Shown here in pieces: positions 1 to 7,471 of a stretch of DNA of 64,000 bases (position 1 is the first letter of the stretch; each line of letters begins with the position of its first letter). Source of the stretch: Rhodobiaceae bacterium (GTDB lineage Bacteria > Pseudomonadota > Alphaproteobacteria > Parvibaculales > Parvibaculaceae); NCBI GenBank assembly GCA_003330885.1, contig CP030277.1, forward strand, positions 3,646,001 to 3,710,000, written 5' to 3'. The notes beneath the pieces are model-generated. The model ran no database searches and had not been told where the DNA came from. It saw only the letters and a program-made list of their open reading frames with translations. A program made the position numbers and the translations under genes.

Positions 1-767
1 AGGATCTCATCATAGTCAATTTCGACAAGACCTTCTTCCTCACCAAGCACCCCGATCATGCCTTCATGCAGAATGAAGAAGCCTTCAATTTCCGGCGTGC
101 CCGTACGCGATACCAGGCCGTATGGGTAAAGCGTAACGGCGGTGCCGGTATTGTTGGTGACGTTCTGATCAACCGTGAACATGTAGTTCTCATCGACCGT
201 AATCGTGCGGTTGAAGACAAGGCCTTCGCCATTGTCATATGTGAATGTCACAGACCCATTGGCGGCAAGCGACGCACCTGAAGGTGCAGTCCAAACTGTG
301 TCGCGGGTAGGAAGCTTCAAGCCTGCAGAGGCAGGCGCAGACCAACCGAATTCAGCGAAATAGGGTGAGATCGAATTGGCCGGCGAAAAGAGAACGATTT
401 CTGGCGAGTTGGGATCAACGGTCTCGTGATAGGTATGCAGTTGCAGATCGTCGATCCGCGCGCCGGTGAGTGAGATCGAGCCTGCGACAAGATCTGTATC
501 AATCTGAACACGCTCACTTTGGGTGAGCGCCAGATCACGTGGCAGGCCGGTCAGCAATGTACCATCGCCAAGGTCGGCAGGGCTGTTGGGTCGGCTCTCA
601 AGGACCTGTGGAATGGCTGACTCAGCCGCTTCTTCTTGCGCCGCAGCGATTTCTGCCTGCACAGCGCGCTCGGCTTCCATCTTCGGCTCAATAAAGAAGT
701 ACTGCCAACCTGCAAGAACGGCCATCGACAGGACGGCGGCAAGAAGTAAATTCTTATTGTCAGACAT
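1..767 (-). CDS. yidC: Membrane protein insertase YidC, 5' part (runs off window)
   Basis: YidC inserts and folds inner-membrane proteins, alone or with SecYEG. About 255 codons are visible. They start MSDNKNLLLAAVLSMAVLAGWQYFF, a first transmembrane helix typical of proteobacterial YidC, followed by an Ala/Glu-rich linker and the periplasmic beta-sandwich (for example GLKLPTRDTVWTAP and TFTYDNGEGLVFNRTI). The catalytic five-helix core lies beyond base 1. The gene follows rnpA by 9 bp on the same strand, the usual rpmH-rnpA-yidC order. No yidD gene lies between rnpA and yidC, although it is often there. The identity is confident; the gene is cut by the window edge and nothing suggests it is broken. 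Confidence 0.95.
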   Translation of the reverse strand, partial: MSDNKNLLLAAVLSMAVLAGWQYFFIEPKMEAERAVQAEIAAAQEEAAESAIPQVLESRPNSPADLGDGTLLTGLPRDLALTQSERVQIDTDLVAGSISLTGARIDDLQLHTYHETVDPNSPEIVLFSPANSISPYFAEFGWSAPASAGLKLPTRDTVWTAPSGASLAANGSVTFTYDNGEGLVFNRTITVDENYMFTVDQNVTNNTGTAVTLYPYGLVSRTGTPEIEGFFILHEGMIGVLGEEEGLVEIDYDEI

Positions 768-776
768 GAACTAAGA

Positions 777-1202
777 TCACCCTTGTTTCTGAGATGCCTG
801 TCGCCGCTTATTCGTGTCCGCGCGTGTCTTCTGCGCATGCACCTTGGCGAGAGCCGTTTCAAGATCCTTCGTAAGATCAGGATAGGAGCGGGAAATGGTT
901 CCCGCGCGTCCGATTAGGACGTAGTCGTAACCCGGACGCGCGGCAAGTGCCAGAACGTCAGATGCGACAGAACGCAGCCGACGTTTCGCCCGGTTTCTGA
1001 TATGGGCTTTGCCCACTTTTTTTGTAACGGTAAAGCCGACTCGCGCGTCTGCTAGGGGCTCGGCCTGTGCCAGGGTTCGCTCTCGGGCCTGAAGCACGAG
1101 CCCTGGAGCCGCCCATTTGCGGCCTCTGGCGGCTTTCAGGAAATCGCGGCGGGCCTTGAGGCGCTCCATCGGGTCCTCGACAAGAAAAGGGGCTCTCCGC
1201 AT
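777..1202 (-). CDS. rnpA: Ribonuclease P protein component
   Basis: RnpA is the basic protein subunit of RNase P and helps the RNA subunit bind the 5' leader of precursor tRNAs. The signature RNRAKRRLRS is present after VGFTVTKKVGKAHI, and the C-terminus is Lys/Arg-rich. The start is uncertain. The ATG at 1202 has an AGAAGGG sequence about 6 bases upstream and gives 141 residues. The ATG at 1226 is also possible (149 residues). The ATG at 1169, beginning MERLKARRDFL, fits the usual N-terminus of the family best and follows GAGGA. The gene sits just downstream of rpmH and just upstream of yidC, so the three are probably cotranscribed. Confidence 0.93.
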   Translation of the reverse strand: MRRAPFLVEDPMERLKARRDFLKAARGRKWAAPGLVLQARERTLAQAEPLADARVGFTVTKKVGKAHIRNRAKRRLRSVASDVLALAARPGYDYVLIGRAGTISRSYPDLTKDLETALAKVHAQKTRADTNKRRQASQKQG

Positions 1203-1244
1203 CAGAGACCCTTCTGAGAGGGTCATCTCGCCCTAAGGGAAAGA

Positions 1245-1379
1245 CTAAGCGGAAAGCTTCTTGCGACCTTTTGACCGGCGCGCAGAAAGGATTGCGCGGC
1301 CAGCTTTTGTTGCTTTGCGAGCGCGGAAACCATGACGGCGTTTGCGAACGAGTGCGCTTGGTTGATATGTCCGTTTCAC
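1245..1379 (-). CDS. rpmH: 50S ribosomal protein L34
   Basis: L34 is a small basic protein of the large ribosomal subunit. The 44 residues from a GTG start ([18 protein letters not shown]..., ending [10 protein letters not shown]) match the family almost residue for residue and in length. An upstream in-frame ATG at 1460 would add 27 residues that do not resemble L34. The GTG is preceded by GGAG about 7 bases upstream, so it is the likely start. It heads the rpmH-rnpA-yidC cluster on the minus strand. Confidence 0.96.
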   Translation of the reverse strand: MKRTYQPSALVRKRRHGFRARKATKAGRAILSARRSKGRKKLSA

Positions 1380-1756
1380 GGGTCTTCTCCGACTAGGGCT
1401 CCTGACCAGAACGTCGCTGGTGTGCCCCCATAACAATAGAAGCCGCGGGCGGATGCCCAACGGCCAGACTGGCCGCGTGTATAAGCAATGGCGGGGGGCA
1501 AGTCAACGACTGTCCCGCCCTGTTTTGAAGGTAAATGCCGCAGAAATCAGCCAATTTTGACCTCAAATGGTCAATGAGCCTGGAAAAGCCGCGGAATCCG
1601 GCGCTCTCATACTGATCACTCCGGGGTCACCTGCTCTGACACTCTCTCACAAGCAGGTGATTTTTGCGGGTTTTTTCGCATGCACTCCCTACCTTCCGTT
1701 ACACACAGAGCATTGCGCCCGAACAGCATAGCTGCTGGACGCAAGAAGGAGGCGAC
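1380..1756. promoter_or_regulatory. Divergent intergenic region between rpmH and the DUF547 gene
   Basis: This 377-bp gap carries no convincing gene. It must hold the leftward promoter of rpmH and probably the rightward promoter of the DUF547 operon. Visible structure includes an inverted repeat TTGACC-6-GGTCAA at 1557-1574 and a terminator-like hairpin at 1627-1665 (separate entry). A ribosome-binding site AGAAGGAGG lies at 1744-1752. I could not recognise a specific regulator site. Confidence 0.5.
1627..1665 (+). terminator. Terminator-like hairpin upstream of the DUF547 gene
   Basis: TCACCTGC (1627-1634) pairs perfectly with GCAGGTGA (1653-1660) and is followed at once by TTTTT, with a second T-run six bases further on. 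The polarity is rightward. No plus-strand gene precedes it in the window, so it may end a short RNA or act as a leader attenuator for the genes from 1757. The loop is 18 bases. The structure is clear; the function is inferred. Confidence 0.5.
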
Positions 1757-2656
1757 ATGGTCCTGACAGTGACAGAGCGGCATTATCAAAGATTGGGCGG
1801 TTCAAAAAAGCGCTCAAGGCCCATTGGGTTGTTCTTTCTAGGGATAATCGCCCTAGGTTGGCTTTTGATTGGCGCAACCCAGGTTCCAGCAGCCGATGCC
1901 TGGACCCGGTGGAGCGCTTATGAGGAGAGTTCGACCATGACCATAGATCATTCCGACTGGCAGGCTCTTTTGGATGCCTATCTCGTGCCCGGTGCGGACG
2001 GCGAGGCCAACAAGGTCAACTATGCGGGCCTGGCCGCGAGTGAGGAAGATCGCGATAAGCTCGAGCTCTACATCACGAGTTTGGAAGCGGTGGAAGTCGA
2101 TGGGCTCAATAAGAACGAGCAATTCGCCTTCTGGGCCAACCTCTACAATGCGACAACAGTCCGGGTGATCCTCGATCACTACCCCGTCAGTTCCATTCGC
2201 AAAATTAGTATCTCTCCGGGCTTTTTCTCAACAGGCCCGTGGGGTGCCAAACTGGTGACCGTCGACGGAGAGCGGTTGACGCTGGATGACATTGAACACC
2301 GCATTCTGCGCCCGATCTGGAAGGACCCCCGTGTCCACTATGCGGTAAATTGCGCCTCTATCGGATGTCCCAACCTGCCGACCAAGCCATTCACGGGAAA
2401 AACCCTGGAGGCGGATCTGGAAGCTGCGGCCCGCGACTACATTAACAGTCCTCGTGGTGCAACCTTTGAGGGAGGCGCGCTTCGCGTCTCCAAAATCTAT
2501 GATTGGTACTCGGAAGATTTCGGTAAGGGCACAGCCAATCTTATTGCGCATCTGCGGTTATATGCCGAAGGCGATCTAGCAGAGAAACTCGAAAACACAA
2601 CACGTGTCCAGGGATACGACTATGATTGGTCCCTGAACGACACGTCCGGTTCATGA
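1757..2656 (+). CDS. DUF547 domain-containing exported or membrane-anchored protein
   Basis: A 299-residue protein with an N-terminal hydrophobic segment (about residues 23-45, GLFFLGIIALGWLLIGATQV) that is either an uncleaved anchor or a signal peptide. The rest is a DUF547 domain, recognised from FWANLYNATTVRVIL, DPRVHYAVNCASIGCPNL and IYDWYSEDFG. The two Cys in the NCASIGC motif and the Asn/His residues are family-typical; the reaction is not established. The start at 1757 is set by AGAAGGAGG 5 bases upstream; an in-frame start at 1664 would add 31 unlikely residues. It is followed 22 bp later by a TVP38 gene and then by a flavin reductase, probably one operon. Confidence 0.88.
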   Translation: MVLTVTERHYQRLGGSKKRSRPIGLFFLGIIALGWLLIGATQVPAADAWTRWSAYEESSTMTIDHSDWQALLDAYLVPGADGEANKVNYAGLAASEEDRDKLELYITSLEAVEVDGLNKNEQFAFWANLYNATTVRVILDHYPVSSIRKISISPGFFSTGPWGAKLVTVDGERLTLDDIEHRILRPIWKDPRVHYAVNCASIGCPNLPTKPFTGKTLEADLEAAARDYINSPRGATFEGGALRVSKIYDWYSEDFGKGTANLIAHLRLYAEGDLAEKLENTTRVQGYDYDWSLNDTSGS

Positions 2657-2678
2657 AGAATCGACTGGGAGGAAAAAG

Positions 2679-3410
2679 ATGAGCGAAGAAAGTTCAGACG
2701 TGAAGCAGTCAGGGTTCAGTCTAGGCAGATTGATTCCCTTGGTGGTTCTGGCCGCCGGGCTTGTGGCCTTCTTTGTCCTGGACCTTGGGCAATATGTCAC
2801 CCTTGATGCCCTGAAAGAGAACCGCGAATTTTTGCAGACCTTCGTTGCTGAAAACACCGCGCTGGCATTCACGGTCTATATGGCAGTCTACACCGTCATG
2901 GTTGCTTTCTCATTGCCCGGCGCCCTCATTGCCACGCTAACCGGCGGCTTTCTTTTCGGAACTATTTTTGGCGGATTGGCAACGGTCGTTGCCGCAACCG
3001 TTGGCGCAACCATTGTCTTCCTGATTGCAAAAACAGCACTCGGCGACACGTTGCGTGCAAAGGCAGGTCCCGGCATCCAGAAAATGGAAGCGGGGTTTCA
3101 GAAGAACGCGTTCTCCTATCTGATGGTGCTGCGTCTGGTGCCCCTCTTTCCGTTCTTCCTCGTGAATCTGGCACCAGCCTTCCTGGGTGTGAAACTGCGC
3201 ACCTTCGTTGTGGCGACCTTCTTCGGCATCATTCCGGGAACCTTTGTCTTTGCCAGTGTTGGCAATGGTCTGGGCGCGATTTTTGACGAGGGCGGCGAAC
3301 CCAATCTCGGTATCATTTTTCAGCCGGAAGTATTGGGACCGATCCTGGCGCTGGCCGCGCTGTCTTTGGTGCCCGTCATCTACAAACGTTTTTCTAAAGA
3401 AGAAGCATAA
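2679..3410 (+). CDS. TVP38/TMEM64 family membrane protein
   Basis: A 243-residue integral inner-membrane protein of the TVP38/TMEM64 (SNARE-associated, DedA-like) family. Hydrophobic helices occur near residues 17-37, 60-85, 85-110, 150-175, 180-200 and 215-235. The conserved core is visible as FSLPGALIATLTGGFLFG and, later, LMVLRLVPLFPFFLVNLAPAF and IPGTFVFASVGNGLG. Family members are implicated in lipid or polyprenyl-phosphate movement, but no substrate can be read here. A GGGAGG site lies before the ATG. The gene sits between the DUF547 gene and the MerA-like reductase, a grouping common in proteobacteria. Confidence 0.9.
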   Translation: MSEESSDVKQSGFSLGRLIPLVVLAAGLVAFFVLDLGQYVTLDALKENREFLQTFVAENTALAFTVYMAVYTVMVAFSLPGALIATLTGGFLFGTIFGGLATVVAATVGATIVFLIAKTALGDTLRAKAGPGIQKMEAGFQKNAFSYLMVLRLVPLFPFFLVNLAPAFLGVKLRTFVVATFFGIIPGTFVFASVGNGLGAIFDEGGEPNLGIIFQPEVLGPILALAALSLVPVIYKRFSKEEA

Positions 3411-3444
3411 GGACCTCCTCTATCTGGGAGTGTGAGGAAACATC

Positions 3445-4869
3445 ATGAGCAATGTGATTGAAGCGGACATTTGTGTCATTGGCGGCGGGTCAGGTGGTCT
3501 GTCCGTCGCGGCAGGTGCTGTGCAGATGGGCGCGAAAGTTGTCCTCATCGAAAAAGGCAAGATGGGGGGCGACTGTCTGAATTATGGTTGTGTTCCGTCC
3601 AAAGCTTTGATTGCAGCCGCCAAACATGCTCACGGAATGGGCGACGGCGAAGCCTTCGGGGTGAAGCCACAACCGCTGGAGGTCGACTTTAGCCGCGTAC
3701 ATGATCACATCCATGAAGTGATCGCAGGCATTGCGCCGGTGGACAGTGTAGAGCGGTTCGAAGGCTTGGGCGTTCAGGTCATTCAGGCGGCAGCGCGTTT
3801 TGCGAGCCCACAAACGGTGCAGGCGGGTGACCAGACCATCAAGGCGCGCCGCTTCGTTATTGCGACCGGGTCATCACCCGCTGTTCCACCGATCCCCGGG
3901 CTCGACACAGTGCCGTTCCTCACCAACGAAACCATGTTCGACCTGAAAGAACGCCCAGACCATCTCATCATAGTGGGCGGCGGCCCCATTGGGATGGAAC
4001 TGGCACAGGCGCATCGTCGTCTTGGTGCAAAGGTCACTGTTCTAGAAGGTCTGAAAGCGCTCGGCAAAGATGATCCCGAACTCACCGCCCTGGTGCTTGA
4101 TGCCATTCGGGAAGATGGTGTCGATATTCGTGAGGGTGCGAAAGTCACCTCCGTTGCGAAAGAGGGTGATGGTGTCAGTGTCTCAATCGAGACAGATGCT
4201 GGCGAAGAAACAGTGTCCGGATCACATTTGCTACTTGCTGTAGGACGGCGTCCAAATGTCGACGGGCTCGATCTTGAAAATGCGGGCATTAAGTATGAGC
4301 GTGCCGGCATCACCGTTGACGGGCGTCTCAGAACGACAAACAAGAAAGTCTTTGCGATCGGTGATGTCGCGGGTGGCCTTCAATTCACCCATGTGGCTGG
4401 ATATCACGCAGGCATCGTGATCCGGAACATCCTGTTTCGCATTCCGGCGAAAGCAGACCATTCTTCGATCCCCTGGGCGACCTATACCGACCCTGAGCTT
4501 GCGCATGTGGGTGAGACGGAAGAAGAAGCCCGCAAGAAGCACGGCAAGATCGAGGTATTGCGCTGGCCGCTGGCAGAAAATGACCGGGCACAAGCTGAAC
4601 GTCGGACGCGTGGCCTCGTAAAGGTCGTGACCGACAGTCATGGACGCATTCTGGGTGCCAGCATTGTCGGGCCCCATGCCGGCGACCTGTTGCAACCCTG
4701 GGTGCTTGCCAAGTCACAGGGGCTGAAAATCGGTGCGATGGCTGGCGCGGTTGCGCCATACCCGACCCTGACTGAAATCAGCAAGCGGGCAGCCGGTTCT
4801 TACTACACGCCGACGCTCTTTAGCTGGAAGACAAGGGCAATTGTGAAGTTCCTTGGCCTGTTCGGATAG
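3445..4869 (+). CDS. MerA-like class I pyridine nucleotide-disulfide oxidoreductase
   Basis: A 474-residue flavoprotein with an N-terminal FAD-binding GGGSGG, the redox disulfide Cys44-X4-Cys49 in GGDCLNYGCVPSK, an NAD(P)H-binding GGGPIGMELAQ, the second FAD motif VFAIGDVAGG and a C-terminal dimerisation domain. The His of the usual HPT-SE motif is Tyr here (APYPTLTE), as in mercuric reductases rather than lipoamide dehydrogenases. It lacks the N-terminal heavy-metal domain and the C-terminal Cys-Cys pair of true MerA, and no mer genes are near. Mercury reduction is therefore unlikely and the substrate is unknown. It follows the TVP38 gene by 34 bp. Confidence 0.88.
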   Translation: MSNVIEADICVIGGGSGGLSVAAGAVQMGAKVVLIEKGKMGGDCLNYGCVPSKALIAAAKHAHGMGDGEAFGVKPQPLEVDFSRVHDHIHEVIAGIAPVDSVERFEGLGVQVIQAAARFASPQTVQAGDQTIKARRFVIATGSSPAVPPIPGLDTVPFLTNETMFDLKERPDHLIIVGGGPIGMELAQAHRRLGAKVTVLEGLKALGKDDPELTALVLDAIREDGVDIREGAKVTSVAKEGDGVSVSIETDAGEETVSGSHLLLAVGRRPNVDGLDLENAGIKYERAGITVDGRLRTTNKKVFAIGDVAGGLQFTHVAGYHAGIVIRNILFRIPAKADHSSIPWATYTDPELAHVGETEEEARKKHGKIEVLRWPLAENDRAQAERRTRGLVKVVTDSHGRILGASIVGPHAGDLLQPWVLAKSQGLKIGAMAGAVAPYPTLTEISKRAAGSYYTPTLFSWKTRAIVKFLGLFG

Positions 4870-4932
4870 GGTTCCTTTCCGCTATACTCCTGGGCAGCGC
4901 ATAAGCGACGCGCGACGGAAAACGGGCGGAAT

Positions 4933-6414
4933 ATGGATCGAGAGATCAGCGATGTGACGGATGCTAACAAGGATGTCGGGCTGCAGGTCACTGCGGCACC
5001 GGTTGCGCGTCTTGTTGCCCCCTTGCGCCGCAGCCTGTCGGCACAGCTCCTGGTGCTCACCGTTCTGTTTGTGATGTTGGCAGAAGTGCTGATCTATGTG
5101 CCCTCGCTCTCCAATTTCAGGGACAGCTGGATCAAGCAACGCTTGGCTCAAGCACAGATCGCAACTCTCGCCCTCGAAGCAACGCCGGACAATATGGTTG
5201 CGAGCACGCTCCGCGATGAACTTCTGACGAACGCAGAAGCTTTTGCCGTTGTACTGCATAGAAACGCAGCACGTCGATTGATCCTGAGAGACGACATGCC
5301 GCCGGCGATCGACGCGACCTATGATCTGCGTGATGCGACCTTTCTCGACATTGTCATGGACATGTTCGACTGCCTGATGGCGGAGGATGGTCGCACCATT
5401 CGCGTGATCGGCAAGCCTCGGTTTGAAGGTGGCGACTTTATCGAAATCGTCTTCGACGAAACGCCGCTTCGGCAGGCCATGCTCGATTTTTCGACCAACA
5501 TTCTCAATCTGTCGATCCTGATCTCGATCATCACGGCGTCACTCGTCTTTTTTGCCCTGAACTTCTTCTTGGTCCGTCCCATGCGACGCATCACCGAAAA
5601 CATGGTGGCCTTCAGTGAAAAGCCGGACGATGCGTCCCGTGTCATTGAACCATCGGCGCGTTTGGATGAAATCGGTGTTGCAGAGCGGGAATTGGCTGAC
5701 CTTCAGACACAGGTGCGTTCTACCTTGAACCAACAGGCACGTCTTGCATCGCTGGGAACCGCGATCAGCAAGATCAACCATGACCTGCGGAACATTTTGG
5801 CGAGCACACAGCTGATTTCCGATCGGCTCGGCGGTGTGGATGACCCAACTGTGCAAAGTCTGGCGCCGCGCCTTTTTGCATCCATTGATCGTGCCATTCA
5901 GCTATGCACCAACACACTTAAATTTGGCAGCAGCGAAGAAGCGCCGCCGGACCGTCGGCCTGTCGCGTTGAAAGACCTCGCGACTGAGGCGATGGAGGCG
6001 ATAGGCCTGGAAGAAAGCAGTCCCGTCGCCATCCGCATTGATGTCGCCGATGGGTTGGAGATCGATGCAGATCCGGATCACCTTTTCCGCGTTCTTCTAA
6101 ATCTTGGGCGGAACGCGGCGCAGGCCATGGAAGCAGGGGGGGAGATTTCAGTATCAGCCGTCAATGATGTAGACTCAGTCAGCATTGAATTGGCTGATAA
6201 CGGGCCAGGCATTCCTGACGCCGCCCGCGAACGGCTCTTCCAGCCGTTTGGCGGAACAACCCGCCAGGGAGGGACCGGTCTAGGTCTTGCAATATCTGCG
6301 GATCTGGTTCGGGCACATGGCGGCACGCTGGAGCTTGTTGAAACCGGTGCCAACGGAACACGGTTTAGAATATGCATACCTCACCGCAAGGAATTTGTCC
6401 GCGCGGCGCAGTAA
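4933..6414 (+). CDS. Membrane sensor histidine kinase
   Basis: A 493-residue kinase with transmembrane helices at about 37-60 and 190-215 enclosing a periplasmic sensor domain of roughly 130 residues, then a HAMP region (about 212-265). The H-box is KINHDLRNILAS near residue 280, and the ATPase domain shows NLGRNAAQAM (N box), DNGPGIP (G1) and GTGLGLAI (G2). It autophosphorylates the His and should pass phosphate to a response regulator, but none is encoded next to it. It lies 63 bp after the flavin reductase on the same strand and may share its transcript. The input signal is unknown. Confidence 0.9.
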   Translation: MDREISDVTDANKDVGLQVTAAPVARLVAPLRRSLSAQLLVLTVLFVMLAEVLIYVPSLSNFRDSWIKQRLAQAQIATLALEATPDNMVASTLRDELLTNAEAFAVVLHRNAARRLILRDDMPPAIDATYDLRDATFLDIVMDMFDCLMAEDGRTIRVIGKPRFEGGDFIEIVFDETPLRQAMLDFSTNILNLSILISIITASLVFFALNFFLVRPMRRITENMVAFSEKPDDASRVIEPSARLDEIGVAERELADLQTQVRSTLNQQARLASLGTAISKINHDLRNILASTQLISDRLGGVDDPTVQSLAPRLFASIDRAIQLCTNTLKFGSSEEAPPDRRPVALKDLATEAMEAIGLEESSPVAIRIDVADGLEIDADPDHLFRVLLNLGRNAAQAMEAGGEISVSAVNDVDSVSIELADNGPGIPDAARERLFQPFGGTTRQGGTGLGLAISADLVRAHGGTLELVETGANGTRFRICIPHRKEFVRAAQ

Positions 6415-6472
6415 AAGCGATTGAGACGTCGACGAAAATCTGACGAAGAGCTTCGAAAAAGAGAGGTGCACC

Positions 6473-7471
6473 ATGGAACATATCAAAGACGGTTCACGCG
6501 TGCTTGTCGCGGATATTGGCGGCACCTATGCGCGTTTCTCCTACGCTGACGCGTCAGTTGGGGTGTCGTCGCTTACGCCGCCCTTTGTTTTGGAAACCGA
6601 AGGATTTGCGACTTTTGGGGACGTGCTTCAGGAAGTGTTGGATGAAACCGGGCGTCCAGAGGTGAACGCTGCGGCGATCTGCGGCGCTGGGCCTGTTGTC
6701 GGCGATGACGGCTCTGCATCGATTGATATGACCAACTGTCCTTGGCAACTGACAGAGGTAGAGCTGACAAAGCGCCTCGGGACGTCGCGGGTGCAACTCG
6801 TAAATGACTTTGCAGCGATCGCCCAGGCGCTCCCATTGTTCGACGAAGAGGAGCTTCTACAGCTGGGAACCGGAACGCCTGACACAGACGGACCGCTCGC
6901 GGTTCTGGGAGCCGGGACAGGGCTCGGCGTGGCGGGGTTAGTGCCTGACGGACACGGTCACTATGCATTGATTGATGGGGAAGGCGGCCATACAGACATC
7001 GCCCCAGCGAATACCAGAGAGCTCGCCATCTATGAACGCTTGTTGAGACGTTTTGGGCATGTGAATGCAGAAACCATTCTGTCAGGCAGCGGTCTTGAGG
7101 CACTCCATGATGCGCTGTGCGAGATGGAAGGTCTGACTTGCGAACCTGTGAGTGCCGCAGAAATTGCGGCGCGCGCGGCAACCGGGGGGGAGCCTCTAAG
7201 CGCGGAGGCGGTACATTGTTTCACCAACTGGCTGGGGGCGGCGGCGGCCAATGTCGCGCTCACCTTGGGCGCGACAGGAGGCGTTTACATCGCGGGCGGC
7301 ATCGTGCCGCGATGGGGCGGTCTGTTTGAAGCAGCGCGTTTCCGTGCACGGTTTGAGGATCGAGGAAAGATCAGTGCTTACGTGAAACCAATCCCCACTT
7401 ATCTTGTGGTTGCACCCGACCCGGCGCTGAAAGGACTGGTGAAGATCGCGTCGGGGTTATTGGAGTCTTAG
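6473..7471 (+). CDS. glk: Glucokinase
   Basis: A 332-residue glucokinase of the proteobacterial Glk family, which phosphorylates glucose to glucose 6-phosphate with ATP in the cytoplasm. The N-terminal phosphate-binding loop is ADIGGTYARFS; VNDFAAIAQALP carries the sugar-binding Asn-Asp. LGAGTGLGVAGLVPDG and EGGHTDIAP follow, and GGVYIAGGIVPRWG lies near the C-terminus. The length is usual for the family. GAGAGG precedes the ATG by 6 bases. The stop overlaps by four bases the stop region of the convergent ggt gene, so there is no room for a terminator between them. Confidence 0.92.
   Translation: MEHIKDGSRVLVADIGGTYARFSYADASVGVSSLTPPFVLETEGFATFGDVLQEVLDETGRPEVNAAAICGAGPVVGDDGSASIDMTNCPWQLTEVELTKRLGTSRVQLVNDFAAIAQALPLFDEEELLQLGTGTPDTDGPLAVLGAGTGLGVAGLVPDGHGHYALIDGEGGHTDIAPANTRELAIYERLLRRFGHVNAETILSGSGLEALHDALCEMEGLTCEPVSAAEIAARAATGGEPLSAEAVHCFTNWLGAAAANVALTLGATGGVYIAGGIVPRWGGLFEAARFRARFEDRGKISAYVKPIPTYLVVAPDPALKGLVKIASGLLES

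Noticed and set aside
3445-4869. True mercuric reductase (merA)
   Set aside because: No heavy-metal domain, no C-terminal Cys pair and no other mer genes.
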